Below, one piece after another: positions 36,299 through 44,344 of a stretch of 64,000 nucleotides of DNA; position 1 is the stretch's first letter; each line of letters begins with the position of its first letter. The DNA comes from Sinorhizobium fredii NGR234 (GTDB lineage: Bacteria; Pseudomonadota; Alphaproteobacteria; Rhizobiales; Rhizobiaceae): assembly GCF_000018545.1 (NCBI RefSeq), contig NC_012587.1:186001-250000 (forward strand), given 5' to 3'. The translations under genes and the position numbers were made by a program. The notes below the pieces were generated by a model that saw nothing but the letters and a program-made list of their open reading frames with translations, was not told the origin of the DNA and did no database searches.

Positions 36299-37489
36299 AT
36301 GCGTTATGCGTCGATCACCTCGCGCCTGGCGGATCTTGGCTCCGGAAAGTGGTCGTTGCACATCAGGGCGCGGCAGTTGAAGGCAAGCGGTACCGATCTC
36401 ATCGAACTCACCATCGGCGAGCCGGACTTGCCGCCCGACCGCGCCCTTCTCGACGAGTGCCAGCGCGCCATGTATGCCGGGCGCTATCGCTATTCGAACG
36501 GCCGCGGCGAGCCAGCCCTCGTCGCCGCGCTTGCGGACAAATACCGTCGCCGCCGCGCCGATGTGACGGCCGAGAACATTCTTTGCTTTCCCGGCACCCA
36601 GACCGGGCTTTTCGCCGTGATGCTGGGGCTGGCTGAGGCAGGCGACGGCGTGCTTGTCGGCGATCCGCTCTATGCCACGTACGAAGGTGTCATCCGTTCG
36701 ACCGGCGCCCATCCCGTGCTCGTGCCGTTGAAGCCGCACCATGGCTTTCACATGCAAGCGGAAGACCTGGAACGGGCACTCACGCCGGACTGCCGCGTCC
36801 TTCTGTTGAACACCCCGCACAACCCGACCGGTGCGGTGCTGACGGCGGCGGAAATCGCGGCAATCGGCGACATCGCGCGCCGTCATGATCTCTGGATCGT
36901 CTGCGACGAGGTCTACGAGGAACTGGTCTTCGAAGCCGTCTTTGCATCGCCCTTCGACAAGCCGGATCTCGCCGAGCGCACCGTGGTGGTCTCGTCCATC
37001 TCGAAGTCGCACGCCGCTCCCGGCTTCCGCAGCGGCTGGGCCGTCGGGCCGGCGGAGTTCACGGAACGTCTCCTGCCGGTTTCGGAAACGATGCTCTTCG
37101 GCCAGCAGCCATTCATCGCCGACATGACCGCCTACGCTCTGTCGCATGAGATCGACACGGCAAGCCAGATGCGTGAGGCTTACAAGCGACGCGCCGGCCG
37201 GATCGCGGTCGCTCTCGCCCGGACGCCGGGCATCTCGGTTCTGCCGCCGGAGGCCGGTATGTTCGCGTTGATCGACGTTGCCGGAACGGGTCTCTCGGGC
37301 GAGGCCTTCGCCTGGGCGCTGCTCGAAGAGGAAGGCGTGGCGGTGATGCCGGGTTCGTCCTTCGGCAGCCAGGCCCGGGACTTTCTGCGGGTCAGCCTCA
37401 CCGTAGCGGATGAGCTTATCGACGAGGCATGCCGCCGGATCGCCGCTCTGGCCGAACGCCACACGAGCCGAAAGGAGCGCCGCGCATGA
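36299..37489 (+). CDS. AruH-like arginine:pyruvate transaminase (class I/II aminotransferase)
   Basis: A 396-residue PLP enzyme. The cofactor motifs are LLNTPHNPTGAV, IVCDEVYEELVF and the lysine in VVSSISKSHAAPGFRSGW. Its stop overlaps the next gene's start by 4 bp (ATGA), tightly coupling it to the ThDP-dependent decarboxylase. The pair resembles AruH-AruI of the arginine transaminase pathway, where AruH converts arginine plus pyruvate to 2-ketoarginine plus alanine. The function is assigned mainly from this neighbour; alone it would be called a generic aspartate-type aminotransferase. Confidence 0.8.
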   Translation: MRYASITSRLADLGSGKWSLHIRARQLKASGTDLIELTIGEPDLPPDRALLDECQRAMYAGRYRYSNGRGEPALVAALADKYRRRRADVTAENILCFPGTQTGLFAVMLGLAEAGDGVLVGDPLYATYEGVIRSTGAHPVLVPLKPHHGFHMQAEDLERALTPDCRVLLLNTPHNPTGAVLTAAEIAAIGDIARRHDLWIVCDEVYEELVFEAVFASPFDKPDLAERTVVVSSISKSHAAPGFRSGWAVGPAEFTERLLPVSETMLFGQQPFIADMTAYALSHEIDTASQMREAYKRRAGRIAVALARTPGISVLPPEAGMFALIDVAGTGLSGEAFAWALLEEEGVAVMPGSSFGSQARDFLRVSLTVADELIDEACRRIAALAERHTSRKERRA

Positions 37490-39099
37490 GTGTCGAAACG
37501 AAGACAGTCGGCGAGGTCCTCGTCGATCTGCTCGAGGCAAACGGCGTCGAAGTGGTGTTCGGCATTCCAGGCGTTCACACGGTCGAGCTTTATCGCGGCT
37601 TGGCAGCGTCGAAGATCCGCCACGTCACGCCGCGCCACGAGCAGGGCGCCGGCTTCATGGCCGACGGCTATGCGCGCGTCAGCGGCAAGCCGGGCGTGGC
37701 ACTGGTCATCACCGGGCCGGGTCTCACCAACACGATCACGGCAATGGCGCAGGCGCGGCAGGATTCGATCCCGATGCTGGTCATTTCCGGCGTCAACCGG
37801 CGCGACTCGCTGGGGCACGGCCGCGGCCTGCTGCACGAATTGCCGGACCAGCAGGGAATGATGAAGACCCTGGCCCTCTATTCGCACACGCTGATCAATC
37901 CGGCCGACCTGCCGCTGGTCGTCGACCGCGCCTTTGCGGTGCTGCTTTCCGGCCGACCAGGGCCGGTGCATATCGAGATTCCGACCGATGTGATGGCCGA
38001 GCGGATCGAAAGCAGGGGGACAAAGCCGGCGGCGGCGACCCGGCCGCGCTCCGACGGCGAAACCTTGCAGAGAGCGGCGATCCTCTGCGCGGAAGCCTCG
38101 CGCCCCGTCATTCTCTGCGGTGGCGGCGCGCTGACGGCGGAGGCCGAAGTGCGCGGGCTTGCCGAGCAGATCGGCGCGCCGGTGGTCACGACCGTCAATG
38201 CCCGCGGCATGCTGGCCGGTCATCCCCTGCGCGTTCCGGCAAGCCCGAGCCTCAAGGCGGTCCGCGCCTTGCTGCGCGACGCCGATCTCGTGCTGGCGCT
38301 CGGCACGGAGATGGGCCAGACCGACTACGACCTTTATGCCGATGGCGGCTTTCCCATGCTCCGCAACCTAATCCGCACCGATATCGATGCCGCCCAATTG
38401 GCACGCGGGCCGCAGGCGGCGCTGTCGGTTCTTTCGGGGGCAAGGGCCGCGACGGCGGGCATTCTGGGTTTCCTGCCCGGCCATACGGCGGCCAGGGACG
38501 GCGCATCGCGGGCGGATGCGACGCGCAAGGCGGCACTGAAGGAATTGACGCCGAAGATGCGCGCCGAAGTCGGTATCATCGACCTGATCTACAAGGCGCT
38601 ACCCGACTGCACGATCGTCGGCGATTCGACCCAGGCCGTCTATGCCGGCAACCTCTACTGCGATGCGCCGCGGCAGCGCGCCTGGTTCAACTCCGCCACC
38701 GGCTATGGTTCGCTCGGCTATGCCCCTCCGGCGGCGGTGGGCGCGGCGGTTGCCGACCGCGCGAGGCCGGTCGTCTGCCTTGTCGGCGACGGCGGCTTCC
38801 AGTTTTCGCTGGCCGAGATCGGCTCTGCGGTCGACGCCGGAGCGAGGGTGATCTTCCTCGTCTGGAACAATGACGGATACCGGGAGATCGAATCCCACAT
38901 GGTCGAGGCCGGCGTCACGCCGGAAGGCGTGAAGCCCTCGGCGCCGGATTTCCTGTTGACCGCCGGGGCCTATGGCGTCCCGGCCGAGCGGTTGGCGAAG
39001 ATCGGGGACCTGCCGCGTGCGCTGGCCGATGCCGCCTCGCGGTCGGGTCCGTCGCTGATCGAGATCCACCAGGAGAAAACCGCCGGTGTCGGCGGCTGA
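37486..39099 (+). CDS. AruI-like 5-guanidino-2-oxopentanoate decarboxylase (ThDP-dependent)
   Basis: A 537-residue acetolactate-synthase-like enzyme from ATG 37486 preceded by AAAGGAG. It has the catalytic glutamate motif TPRHEQGAGFMADGYAR, the central domain (RPVILCGGGALTAEAE) and the ThDP/magnesium motif GDGGFQFSLAEIGSAVDAG followed by NNDGY. In AruI this enzyme turns 2-ketoarginine into 4-guanidinobutyraldehyde. Linkage to an aminotransferase, TetR regulator and basic amino-acid importer supports this over a biosynthetic acetolactate synthase, as no IlvN-type small subunit is nearby. The downstream aldehyde dehydrogenase and guanidinobutyrase are not in the window. Confidence 0.82.
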   Translation: MSVETKTVGEVLVDLLEANGVEVVFGIPGVHTVELYRGLAASKIRHVTPRHEQGAGFMADGYARVSGKPGVALVITGPGLTNTITAMAQARQDSIPMLVISGVNRRDSLGHGRGLLHELPDQQGMMKTLALYSHTLINPADLPLVVDRAFAVLLSGRPGPVHIEIPTDVMAERIESRGTKPAAATRPRSDGETLQRAAILCAEASRPVILCGGGALTAEAEVRGLAEQIGAPVVTTVNARGMLAGHPLRVPASPSLKAVRALLRDADLVLALGTEMGQTDYDLYADGGFPMLRNLIRTDIDAAQLARGPQAALSVLSGARAATAGILGFLPGHTAARDGASRADATRKAALKELTPKMRAEVGIIDLIYKALPDCTIVGDSTQAVYAGNLYCDAPRQRAWFNSATGYGSLGYAPPAAVGAAVADRARPVVCLVGDGGFQFSLAEIGSAVDAGARVIFLVWNNDGYREIESHMVEAGVTPEGVKPSAPDFLLTAGAYGVPAERLAKIGDLPRALADAASRSGPSLIEIHQEKTAGVGG

Positions 39100-39259
39100 C
39101 GAGCGTCAGGCCAGCGCACATTTGACTTTTGCGCCCTGGAATGGTGTTAAGGGCGCCTGCTCGAATCCGGCCATGTTCTTTGACTAGGATTATCGGATCG
39201 GGCTGAATTTTACGTCTCGTGAGCGTTGAAGGCGCCGAGAGAAAGGGACCGCGTCCTCG

Positions 39260-39667
39260 ATGGACCTCCTGGGTGGTGGCAGCAGAAACATGCAGGCCAG
39301 CCGGCTCCTTGCCGTGCTGTGGCTGTTCTGTGCTTCCTTTGCCATGCAGGTCATCACCGTCGGGCAGAGCGTTTCGAGCCGTGTGGGTGCGCAGGGCGGC
39401 AATGTCTCCGCACCCGACGGCGGATCACCCGATCGCCCCGCCGCGCGCCAGGTTTCCCGCGCCGTCGCCTTGCCGGAATTGCGCATCGTCGGCGAGCGGC
39501 CCGACGGAAAGTCGACGCTTGGTGGCGATCCTGTTGCGATCCTCGCGGCCGAAGCGGCGACCTTGCCGATTTATGAGGACATTCGCCCCCTCTTCTTCAC
39601 GCGCACCGAAGTCGCAGTCGGCTCCCGTCACGATAGCGAGCGGATCCGCGGACCGCCCGCGGTCTAG
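39260..39667 (+). CDS. Hypothetical secreted or membrane-anchored protein
   Basis: A 135-residue frame with a hydrophobic N-terminal segment (SRLLAVLWLFCASFAMQVITVG) resembling a signal peptide or anchor, and a proline/alanine-rich remainder (SAPDGGSPDRPAARQVSRAVALPELRIVGERPDGKS). A second ATG at 39290 may be the real start. I do not recognise it. It sits about 100 bp before secDF. The ribosome-binding site is weak, and antisense open frames also exist here. Confidence 0.45.
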   Translation: MDLLGGGSRNMQASRLLAVLWLFCASFAMQVITVGQSVSSRVGAQGGNVSAPDGGSPDRPAARQVSRAVALPELRIVGERPDGKSTLGGDPVAILAAEAATLPIYEDIRPLFFTRTEVAVGSRHDSERIRGPPAV

Positions 39668-39769
39668 AGTTGCGGTTGAGAATTCGGCGGAGCGTCCATC
39701 TCCGGCCTCGATGAAACCCAGCCCGAGCAGTGCCAGAACGGCGCGTTCAGGCGTTTTTGGAATTTCCAC

Positions 39770-42307
39770 ATGCGTACATCCAGATGGGCGGTTCTCGCCT
39801 ATGTCGCGATCATTATCTTCGGATGCCTCGCGGCCGTGCCGAGCGTGTTGACGCCGGCCATGCGGGAGCAATTCGCTTCCGTCCTTCCCTTCAAGCCGGT
39901 CACCCTCGGCCTCGACCTTCGCGGCGGTTCGCACCTCGTGCTCGAGGTCGACGGGGCCGGGCTGCAGAAGGCTCGCCTCAACTCGCTTCTCGACGACACC
40001 CGGCGCGTCCTGCGCGGCGAGCGCGTCTCGGCCTCTTCGGCGCGCATCAGCGGCAACAGCGTGACGGTAAGCGTCCCGGATCCGGCGGACCGCGAAAAGG
40101 TGCTGCCGAAGCTGCAGGAGCTGGCGGCTCCCGTCGGCGGCACGGCCGGTTTCGGCGGCTCCGCTGCCGAGGTCGATGTGGCGACGAATGGCGACGTCAT
40201 CACGCTCGCCATGACGGAGGCAGGCCTTGCCGACCGTATGACCAAGGCGGTCGAGCAGAGCCTTGAAATCATCCGCAACCGCGTCGACCAGGTCGGCGTC
40301 GCCGAGCCACTGATCCAGCGCATCGGTTCGAACCGCATTCTCGTCCAGCTGCCGGGGCTCCAGGATCCGACGCGTCTGCGCGAGCTGCTCGGTTCGACCG
40401 CGCAGATGAGCTTCCACATGCTCGACCAGACCGTCGACATCACGCAGCCGGCTCCGCGCGGCGTCGATATCCTGCCGGGCGCCGATGACGGCAACAAATA
40501 TCCGGTCGAAAGCCGCGTCGCGATTTCCGGCGAACGCCTCGAGGATGCCAAGGTCGGCTTCGACCAGCGCACCAACCAGCCGGTGGTGGATTTCGCCTTC
40601 GACTCGCTCGGCGCCCGCCAGTTCGCCGATATCACCCGCGAAAACGTCGGCCGTCCCTTTGCCATCGTCCTCGACGGCAAGGTCCTGACCGCTCCGGTCA
40701 TCAACGAGCCGATCCTCGGCGGCCGCGGCCAAATCAGCGGCAACTTCACCGTCGAGGAGGCAACGGTCCTCTCGGCGCTGCTGCGCTCCGGAGCCTTGCC
40801 GGCGCCGCTCACCATCATCGAAGAGCGCTCCGTCGGTCCGAACCTCGGCAGCGACTCGATCCGCATGGGTCTCTATACCGGTCTCGCCGGTTTCGGCCTC
40901 GTCGTGACGCTGATGGTGGTCCTTTACGGTGCCTGGGGCATGATCGCCAATGTCGGCCTGGTGCTCCACACCATCATGACGATCGGCGTTCTCGGCCTGA
41001 TCGGTTCGACGCTGACCTTGCCGGGCATCGCCGGTATCATCCTCGGCATCGGCATGGCGGTCGACGCCAACATCCTCATCAACGCGCGTATCCGCGAAGA
41101 GACGGAAGCGGGCGCTGGTGCGATGAAGGCGCTCGATGTCGGCTTCAACAAGGCCTATGCGACCATCCTCGATTCCAACGTCACCACGCTTGCCGGCACG
41201 ATACTCCTCTTCTGGCTGGGCAGCGGTCCGGTCCGCGGCTTCGCGGTCACGATGATGCTCGGCATCATCATCTCGATGTTCACTTCAGTGACGGTCGTGC
41301 GCCTGCTGATGCGCGAGGTCGTCGTGCGCCGCAAGATGAAGAAGCTGGAGATCCCGTCGCTCTTTGGGCGCGTCCCGCATCTGCCGACCTTCTCCTTCAT
41401 GAAGCGGCGCTTCCAGGCGATCGGCTTTTCGGCCTTCCTGTCGATCAGCTCGGTCATCCTGTTCTTCACGCCCGGCCTCAACTACGGCATCGACTTCATC
41501 GGCGGTATCCAGGTCGAGGCGGTATCGAAGGACAAGATCGACCTGCCGACGCTGCGCCACAGTCTCGAAGAGCTCAATCTCGGCGAGGTGGCGCTGCAGG
41601 ACTTCGGCGGCGGCCAGTCGGTACTGGTTCGCGTCCAGCGCCAGCCGGGCGGCGAGCAGGAGCAGACGGCGGCGCTGAACCGCATCAAGGATGCGGTGAC
41701 GACCGCCATCCCCGGCGCCAGCATGGAGCGTACGGAGGTCGTCGGTCCGACGGTCAGCGGCGAGCTGGCCCGTTCGGGCTTCCTCGCTGTCGGCCTCGCG
41801 ATGGTGGCGATCCTGCTCTACATCTGGTTCCGCTTCGAATGGCACTTCGCCGTCGGCGCGATCGCGGTGCTGTTGCTCGATATCACCAAGACCGTCGGCT
41901 TCTTTGCGCTGACGGGCATCGACTTCAACCTGACGGCGATCGCCGCTCTGCTGACGATGATCGGCTACTCGGTGAACGACAAGGTGGTGGTCTACGACCG
42001 CATGCGCGAGAACCTGCGCAAGTACAAGTCGATGCCGTTCTCCGACCTCATCGACATGAGCATCAACCAGGTGATCGCGCGATGCATCTTCACCTCCATG
42101 GCGACGGCGCTTTCACTGGTGCCGATGGCCATCTGGGGCGGCGAGGCGGTGCGCAGCTTCGCCTGGCCGATGATCTTCGGCGTCATCGTCGCGACGACCT
42201 CGTCGATCTACATCGGCGGACCGATCCTCCTGTTCCTCAGCCGTTGGTGGAAGGATCGCGAGGCCGGCCGCTCCAGCGCGCAGCAGCCGGGCACGCCGGC
42301 GGTCTGA
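39770..42307 (+). CDS. secDF: Fused protein translocase subunit SecDF
   Basis: An 845-residue fusion. SecD spans about 1-530 (LGLDLRGGSHLVLEVDGAG, the P1 domain, GLVLHTIMTIGVLGLIGSTLTLPGIAGI and GMAVDANILINARIREE). SecF follows from about 545 (FIGGIQVEAVSKDKID, TKTVGFFALTGIDFNLTAIAALLTMIGYSVNDKVVVYDR). There are twelve transmembrane helices in total. It uses the proton gradient to pull exported proteins out of the SecYEG channel. It is followed 32 bp later by a strong terminator, so it is the last gene of its transcript. No yajC is adjacent. Confidence 0.96.
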   Translation: MRTSRWAVLAYVAIIIFGCLAAVPSVLTPAMREQFASVLPFKPVTLGLDLRGGSHLVLEVDGAGLQKARLNSLLDDTRRVLRGERVSASSARISGNSVTVSVPDPADREKVLPKLQELAAPVGGTAGFGGSAAEVDVATNGDVITLAMTEAGLADRMTKAVEQSLEIIRNRVDQVGVAEPLIQRIGSNRILVQLPGLQDPTRLRELLGSTAQMSFHMLDQTVDITQPAPRGVDILPGADDGNKYPVESRVAISGERLEDAKVGFDQRTNQPVVDFAFDSLGARQFADITRENVGRPFAIVLDGKVLTAPVINEPILGGRGQISGNFTVEEATVLSALLRSGALPAPLTIIEERSVGPNLGSDSIRMGLYTGLAGFGLVVTLMVVLYGAWGMIANVGLVLHTIMTIGVLGLIGSTLTLPGIAGIILGIGMAVDANILINARIREETEAGAGAMKALDVGFNKAYATILDSNVTTLAGTILLFWLGSGPVRGFAVTMMLGIIISMFTSVTVVRLLMREVVVRRKMKKLEIPSLFGRVPHLPTFSFMKRRFQAIGFSAFLSISSVILFFTPGLNYGIDFIGGIQVEAVSKDKIDLPTLRHSLEELNLGEVALQDFGGGQSVLVRVQRQPGGEQEQTAALNRIKDAVTTAIPGASMERTEVVGPTVSGELARSGFLAVGLAMVAILLYIWFRFEWHFAVGAIAVLLLDITKTVGFFALTGIDFNLTAIAALLTMIGYSVNDKVVVYDRMRENLRKYKSMPFSDLIDMSINQVIARCIFTSMATALSLVPMAIWGGEAVRSFAWPMIFGVIVATTSSIYIGGPILLFLSRWWKDREAGRSSAQQPGTPAV

Positions 42308-42338
42308 GCGTCACCAACTGCAATCCGGAGCTAACCAA

Positions 42339-42368
42339 GGGGCAGCCGCGCCTGGCTGCCCCTTTTTT
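42339..42368 (+). terminator. Rho-independent terminator after secDF
   Basis: A perfect 9-bp stem GGGGCAGCC (42339-42347) and GGCTGCCCC (42354-42362) with loop GCGCCT is followed directly by TTTTTT (42363-42368). This is the clearest intrinsic terminator in the window. The gap to 42813 also contains an AT-rich patch, a promoter candidate and a short ORF, described separately. Confidence 0.93.
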
Positions 42369-42524
42369 GTCTGAAAGTGCTGCCTTTATGCGAATCGTCG
42401 CTTGCAGGTCGATTCGGCGCTCCCTAGATAGGAAGGCGTCCCTGCAGGGGATCGTAACGGAATGTCTGCGCGGTAGGCGAGAATGAGCAGAGGAGAATTA
42501 TTTTTCTTCTTCTCGTTTTTGTAA

Positions 42525-42553
42525 TTGACCAAATTGGTAGATTATTCTAGTTT
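42525..42553 (+). promoter_or_regulatory. Candidate sigma-70 promoter in AT-rich patch
   Basis: TTGACC (42525-42530) and TAGTTT (42548-42553) are separated by exactly 17 bp, within a markedly AT-rich stretch (about 42490-42555) that contrasts with the GC-rich surroundings. It would drive the short ORF at 42641 and the 69-aa gene at 42814. The -10 match is partial. Confidence 0.35.
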
Positions 42554-42640
42554 GCAAACGGCGACGCGGAAGGACTCCGCTTCGCATTGTTCATGAACCG
42601 CCGCGGCGCCATGTGCCCTGCCCAGCCGAAGGAGAGTGAC

Positions 42641-42736
42641 ATGTCCAGAACCGTCTCGACCGCCGCCTTCTGCGGCTCTCGTTCCCTTTGTCGTGCAACG
42701 GTGAAAGGTCGCATTCGCAAACTTTGCCGAATGTGA
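42641..42736 (+). CDS. Candidate 31-residue basic micro-protein or leader peptide
   Basis: ATG 42641 is preceded by AAGGAGAGTGAC, one of the best ribosome-binding sites in the window. The frame encodes 31 residues (MSRTVSTAAFCGSRSLCRAT, then VKGRIRKLCRM), rich in arginine and with three cysteines. It lies 78 bp before the 69-aa gene. It could be a leader peptide or chance. No family is recognised. Confidence 0.35.
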   Translation: MSRTVSTAAFCGSRSLCRATVKGRIRKLCRM

Positions 42737-42813
42737 CCGTCTGAACTTACCGAATTTACCTTTTGCCGAGAATTGAAGGATCCGCGCCTCAGGCGTGGAG
42801 GAGCGTTATTCGC

Positions 42814-43023
42814 ATGAGCAAGCAAGTTATCGAATATGGCGGAGAAGCCGTCGGCGTCGTCGTCCCGGATCAGGACCGGTTGAAGTTTCTGGCCGTCAAG
42901 TATCACGTCTGGGATCTCGACGCGCAGCGTTTCGGCTCCGCCGATGAGGCGCGCGCAGCCATACGGCACCTGCTTGCCGGCAAGGGTGCGCCGCCCAGGC
43001 ACGAGGTTGGCGCGGCGGCGTGA
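42814..43023 (+). CDS. Conserved-looking small hypothetical protein (69 aa)
   Basis: ATG 42814 follows GGAGGAG about 8 nt upstream. The 69-residue product (MSKQVIEYGGEAVGVVVPDQ, then DRLKFLAVKYHVWDLDAQRFGS...) looks like a compact soluble alpha/beta protein with an alanine/arginine-rich helix (ADEARAAIRHLLAG). No family is recognised. It is monocistronic or follows the 31-residue ORF. Confidence 0.6.
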   Translation: MSKQVIEYGGEAVGVVVPDQDRLKFLAVKYHVWDLDAQRFGSADEARAAIRHLLAGKGAPPRHEVGAAA

Positions 43024-43330
43024 TTTCTTGCGCCGTCCGCGGCCGCCACGATTTCCCAATAGCGAAAGTAAGCCACAGCTTCCGTGCAAGGCGCGATGCG
43101 GTCTGGCGCGTTTCCTGGCTTGATGAGGCCGGCCGACGAAGCATTCTGCCGCCGGATACTTGTGGACAATCGCATCCGCTGAGGTAAACGCTGCGAAAAT
43201 TGGCTGGTTTTGGCCGAAACGCCGCTTGGAAAGGCTTGGTTTGCGGAAAAAAAGGGCCTATCTGGCTTCTATGTTTCTGCGCGCAGCGGCTGGAGATGGC
43301 GGCTGGCGGTGACCTTAGAACCCGGGATTG
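43024..43330. other. Intergenic region upstream of kpsF
   Basis: This 307-bp stretch contains no gene I can support; open frames on the minus strand are antisense shadows extending from kpsF. It should hold the kpsF promoter. I see no strong palindrome or repeat in it. Confidence 0.5.
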
Positions 43331-44344
43331 ATGATGGGCTTGCGACATGTGAAGGGTGAGGGGCATTCCCCCAGCGCCATTCTGGACTCTATCGGCCGGA
43401 CGCTGACGACGGCGAGCAACGGCATCAAGGCACTGGCCGAGCACCTGGCGACGGACGAAAGTTTTGCGCAGAGCCTCGTCGAGGCGGTCGAACTGGTCGG
43501 CGACGGGCATGGCCGCGTCGTCGTTTCCGGCGTCGGCAAGAGCGGGCATATCGGCCGGAAGATCGCCGCGACCCTGGCCTCCACCGGCACCTCCGCCTAT
43601 TTCGTCCACCCGACCGAGGCCAGCCACGGCGACCTCGGCATGGTCACTTCCGATGACGTTCTCATCCTGTTGTCCTGGTCGGGAGAGACGGCGGAGCTCG
43701 CCAACATGCTCACCTATGCCAAGCGCTTCAAGGTGCCGATCGTATCGATCTCGTCGAACCGCGACAGCATCCTGGCCCGCAATTCCGAGATCGCCCTCGT
43801 GCTTCCAAAGGTGCCCGAGGCCTGTCCGCACGGGTTGGCGCCGACGACTTCGGCCATGCTGCAGCTCGCCGTCGGCGATGCGCTGGCAATCGCGCTTCTG
43901 GAACGGCGCGGTTTTTCCGCGGAGGATTTCAAGACTTTCCACCCGGGCGGCAAGCTCGGCGCGCAGTTGCGCCTCGTGCACGAGCTGGCGCATGTGGCGG
44001 ATCAGATGCCGCTACTCGTCGTCGGCCGGCCGATGAGCGAAGCCGTCATCGAAATGTCGGCGAAAGGTTTCGGCGTCGTCGGCATCGTCGATGAAGGCGG
44101 CGTGCTGGTCGGGGTGATCACCGACGGCGATTTGCGCCGGCACATGGCCGGAGACCTGCTTGGCCAGCCGGTCGAAGAGGTGATGTCGTGTCACCCGAAG
44201 GTGATCCAGGCAGACGTGCTGGCGAGCGCCGCCATGGAATTCATGCAGGAGCACAAGGTTACCGTGCTGTTCCTCGTCGACGAAACAGGGATGCCTGAGG
44301 GCATCCTCCATATTCACGATCTCTTGCGCGCCGGCGTTGCCTGA
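43331..44344 (+). CDS. kpsF: Arabinose-5-phosphate isomerase, KpsF/GutQ family (SIS plus two CBS domains)
   Basis: A 337-residue protein; ATG 43331 or 43334 are both possible starts. The SIS domain (about 40-190) has GRVVVSGVGKSGHIGRKIAATLASTG, HGDLGMVTSDDVLILLSWSGET and PEACPHGLAPTTS. Two CBS domains fill 205-335. It interconverts ribulose-5-phosphate and arabinose-5-phosphate, the first step to Kdo-type sugars. Position next to rkpJ matches kpsF3 of the Sinorhizobium rkp-1 region. Its last 31 bp overlap the rkpJ end on the other strand. Confidence 0.93.
   Translation: MMGLRHVKGEGHSPSAILDSIGRTLTTASNGIKALAEHLATDESFAQSLVEAVELVGDGHGRVVVSGVGKSGHIGRKIAATLASTGTSAYFVHPTEASHGDLGMVTSDDVLILLSWSGETAELANMLTYAKRFKVPIVSISSNRDSILARNSEIALVLPKVPEACPHGLAPTTSAMLQLAVGDALAIALLERRGFSAEDFKTFHPGGKLGAQLRLVHELAHVADQMPLLVVGRPMSEAVIEMSAKGFGVVGIVDEGGVLVGVITDGDLRRHMAGDLLGQPVEEVMSCHPKVIQADVLASAAMEFMQEHKVTVLFLVDETGMPEGILHIHDLLRAGVA

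Noticed and set aside
37486..39099. Calling the ThDP enzyme a biosynthetic acetolactate synthase (ilvB)
   Set aside because: No IlvN regulatory subunit or other branched-chain genes nearby; the overlapping aminotransferase and basic amino-acid importer point to AruI-like decarboxylation.
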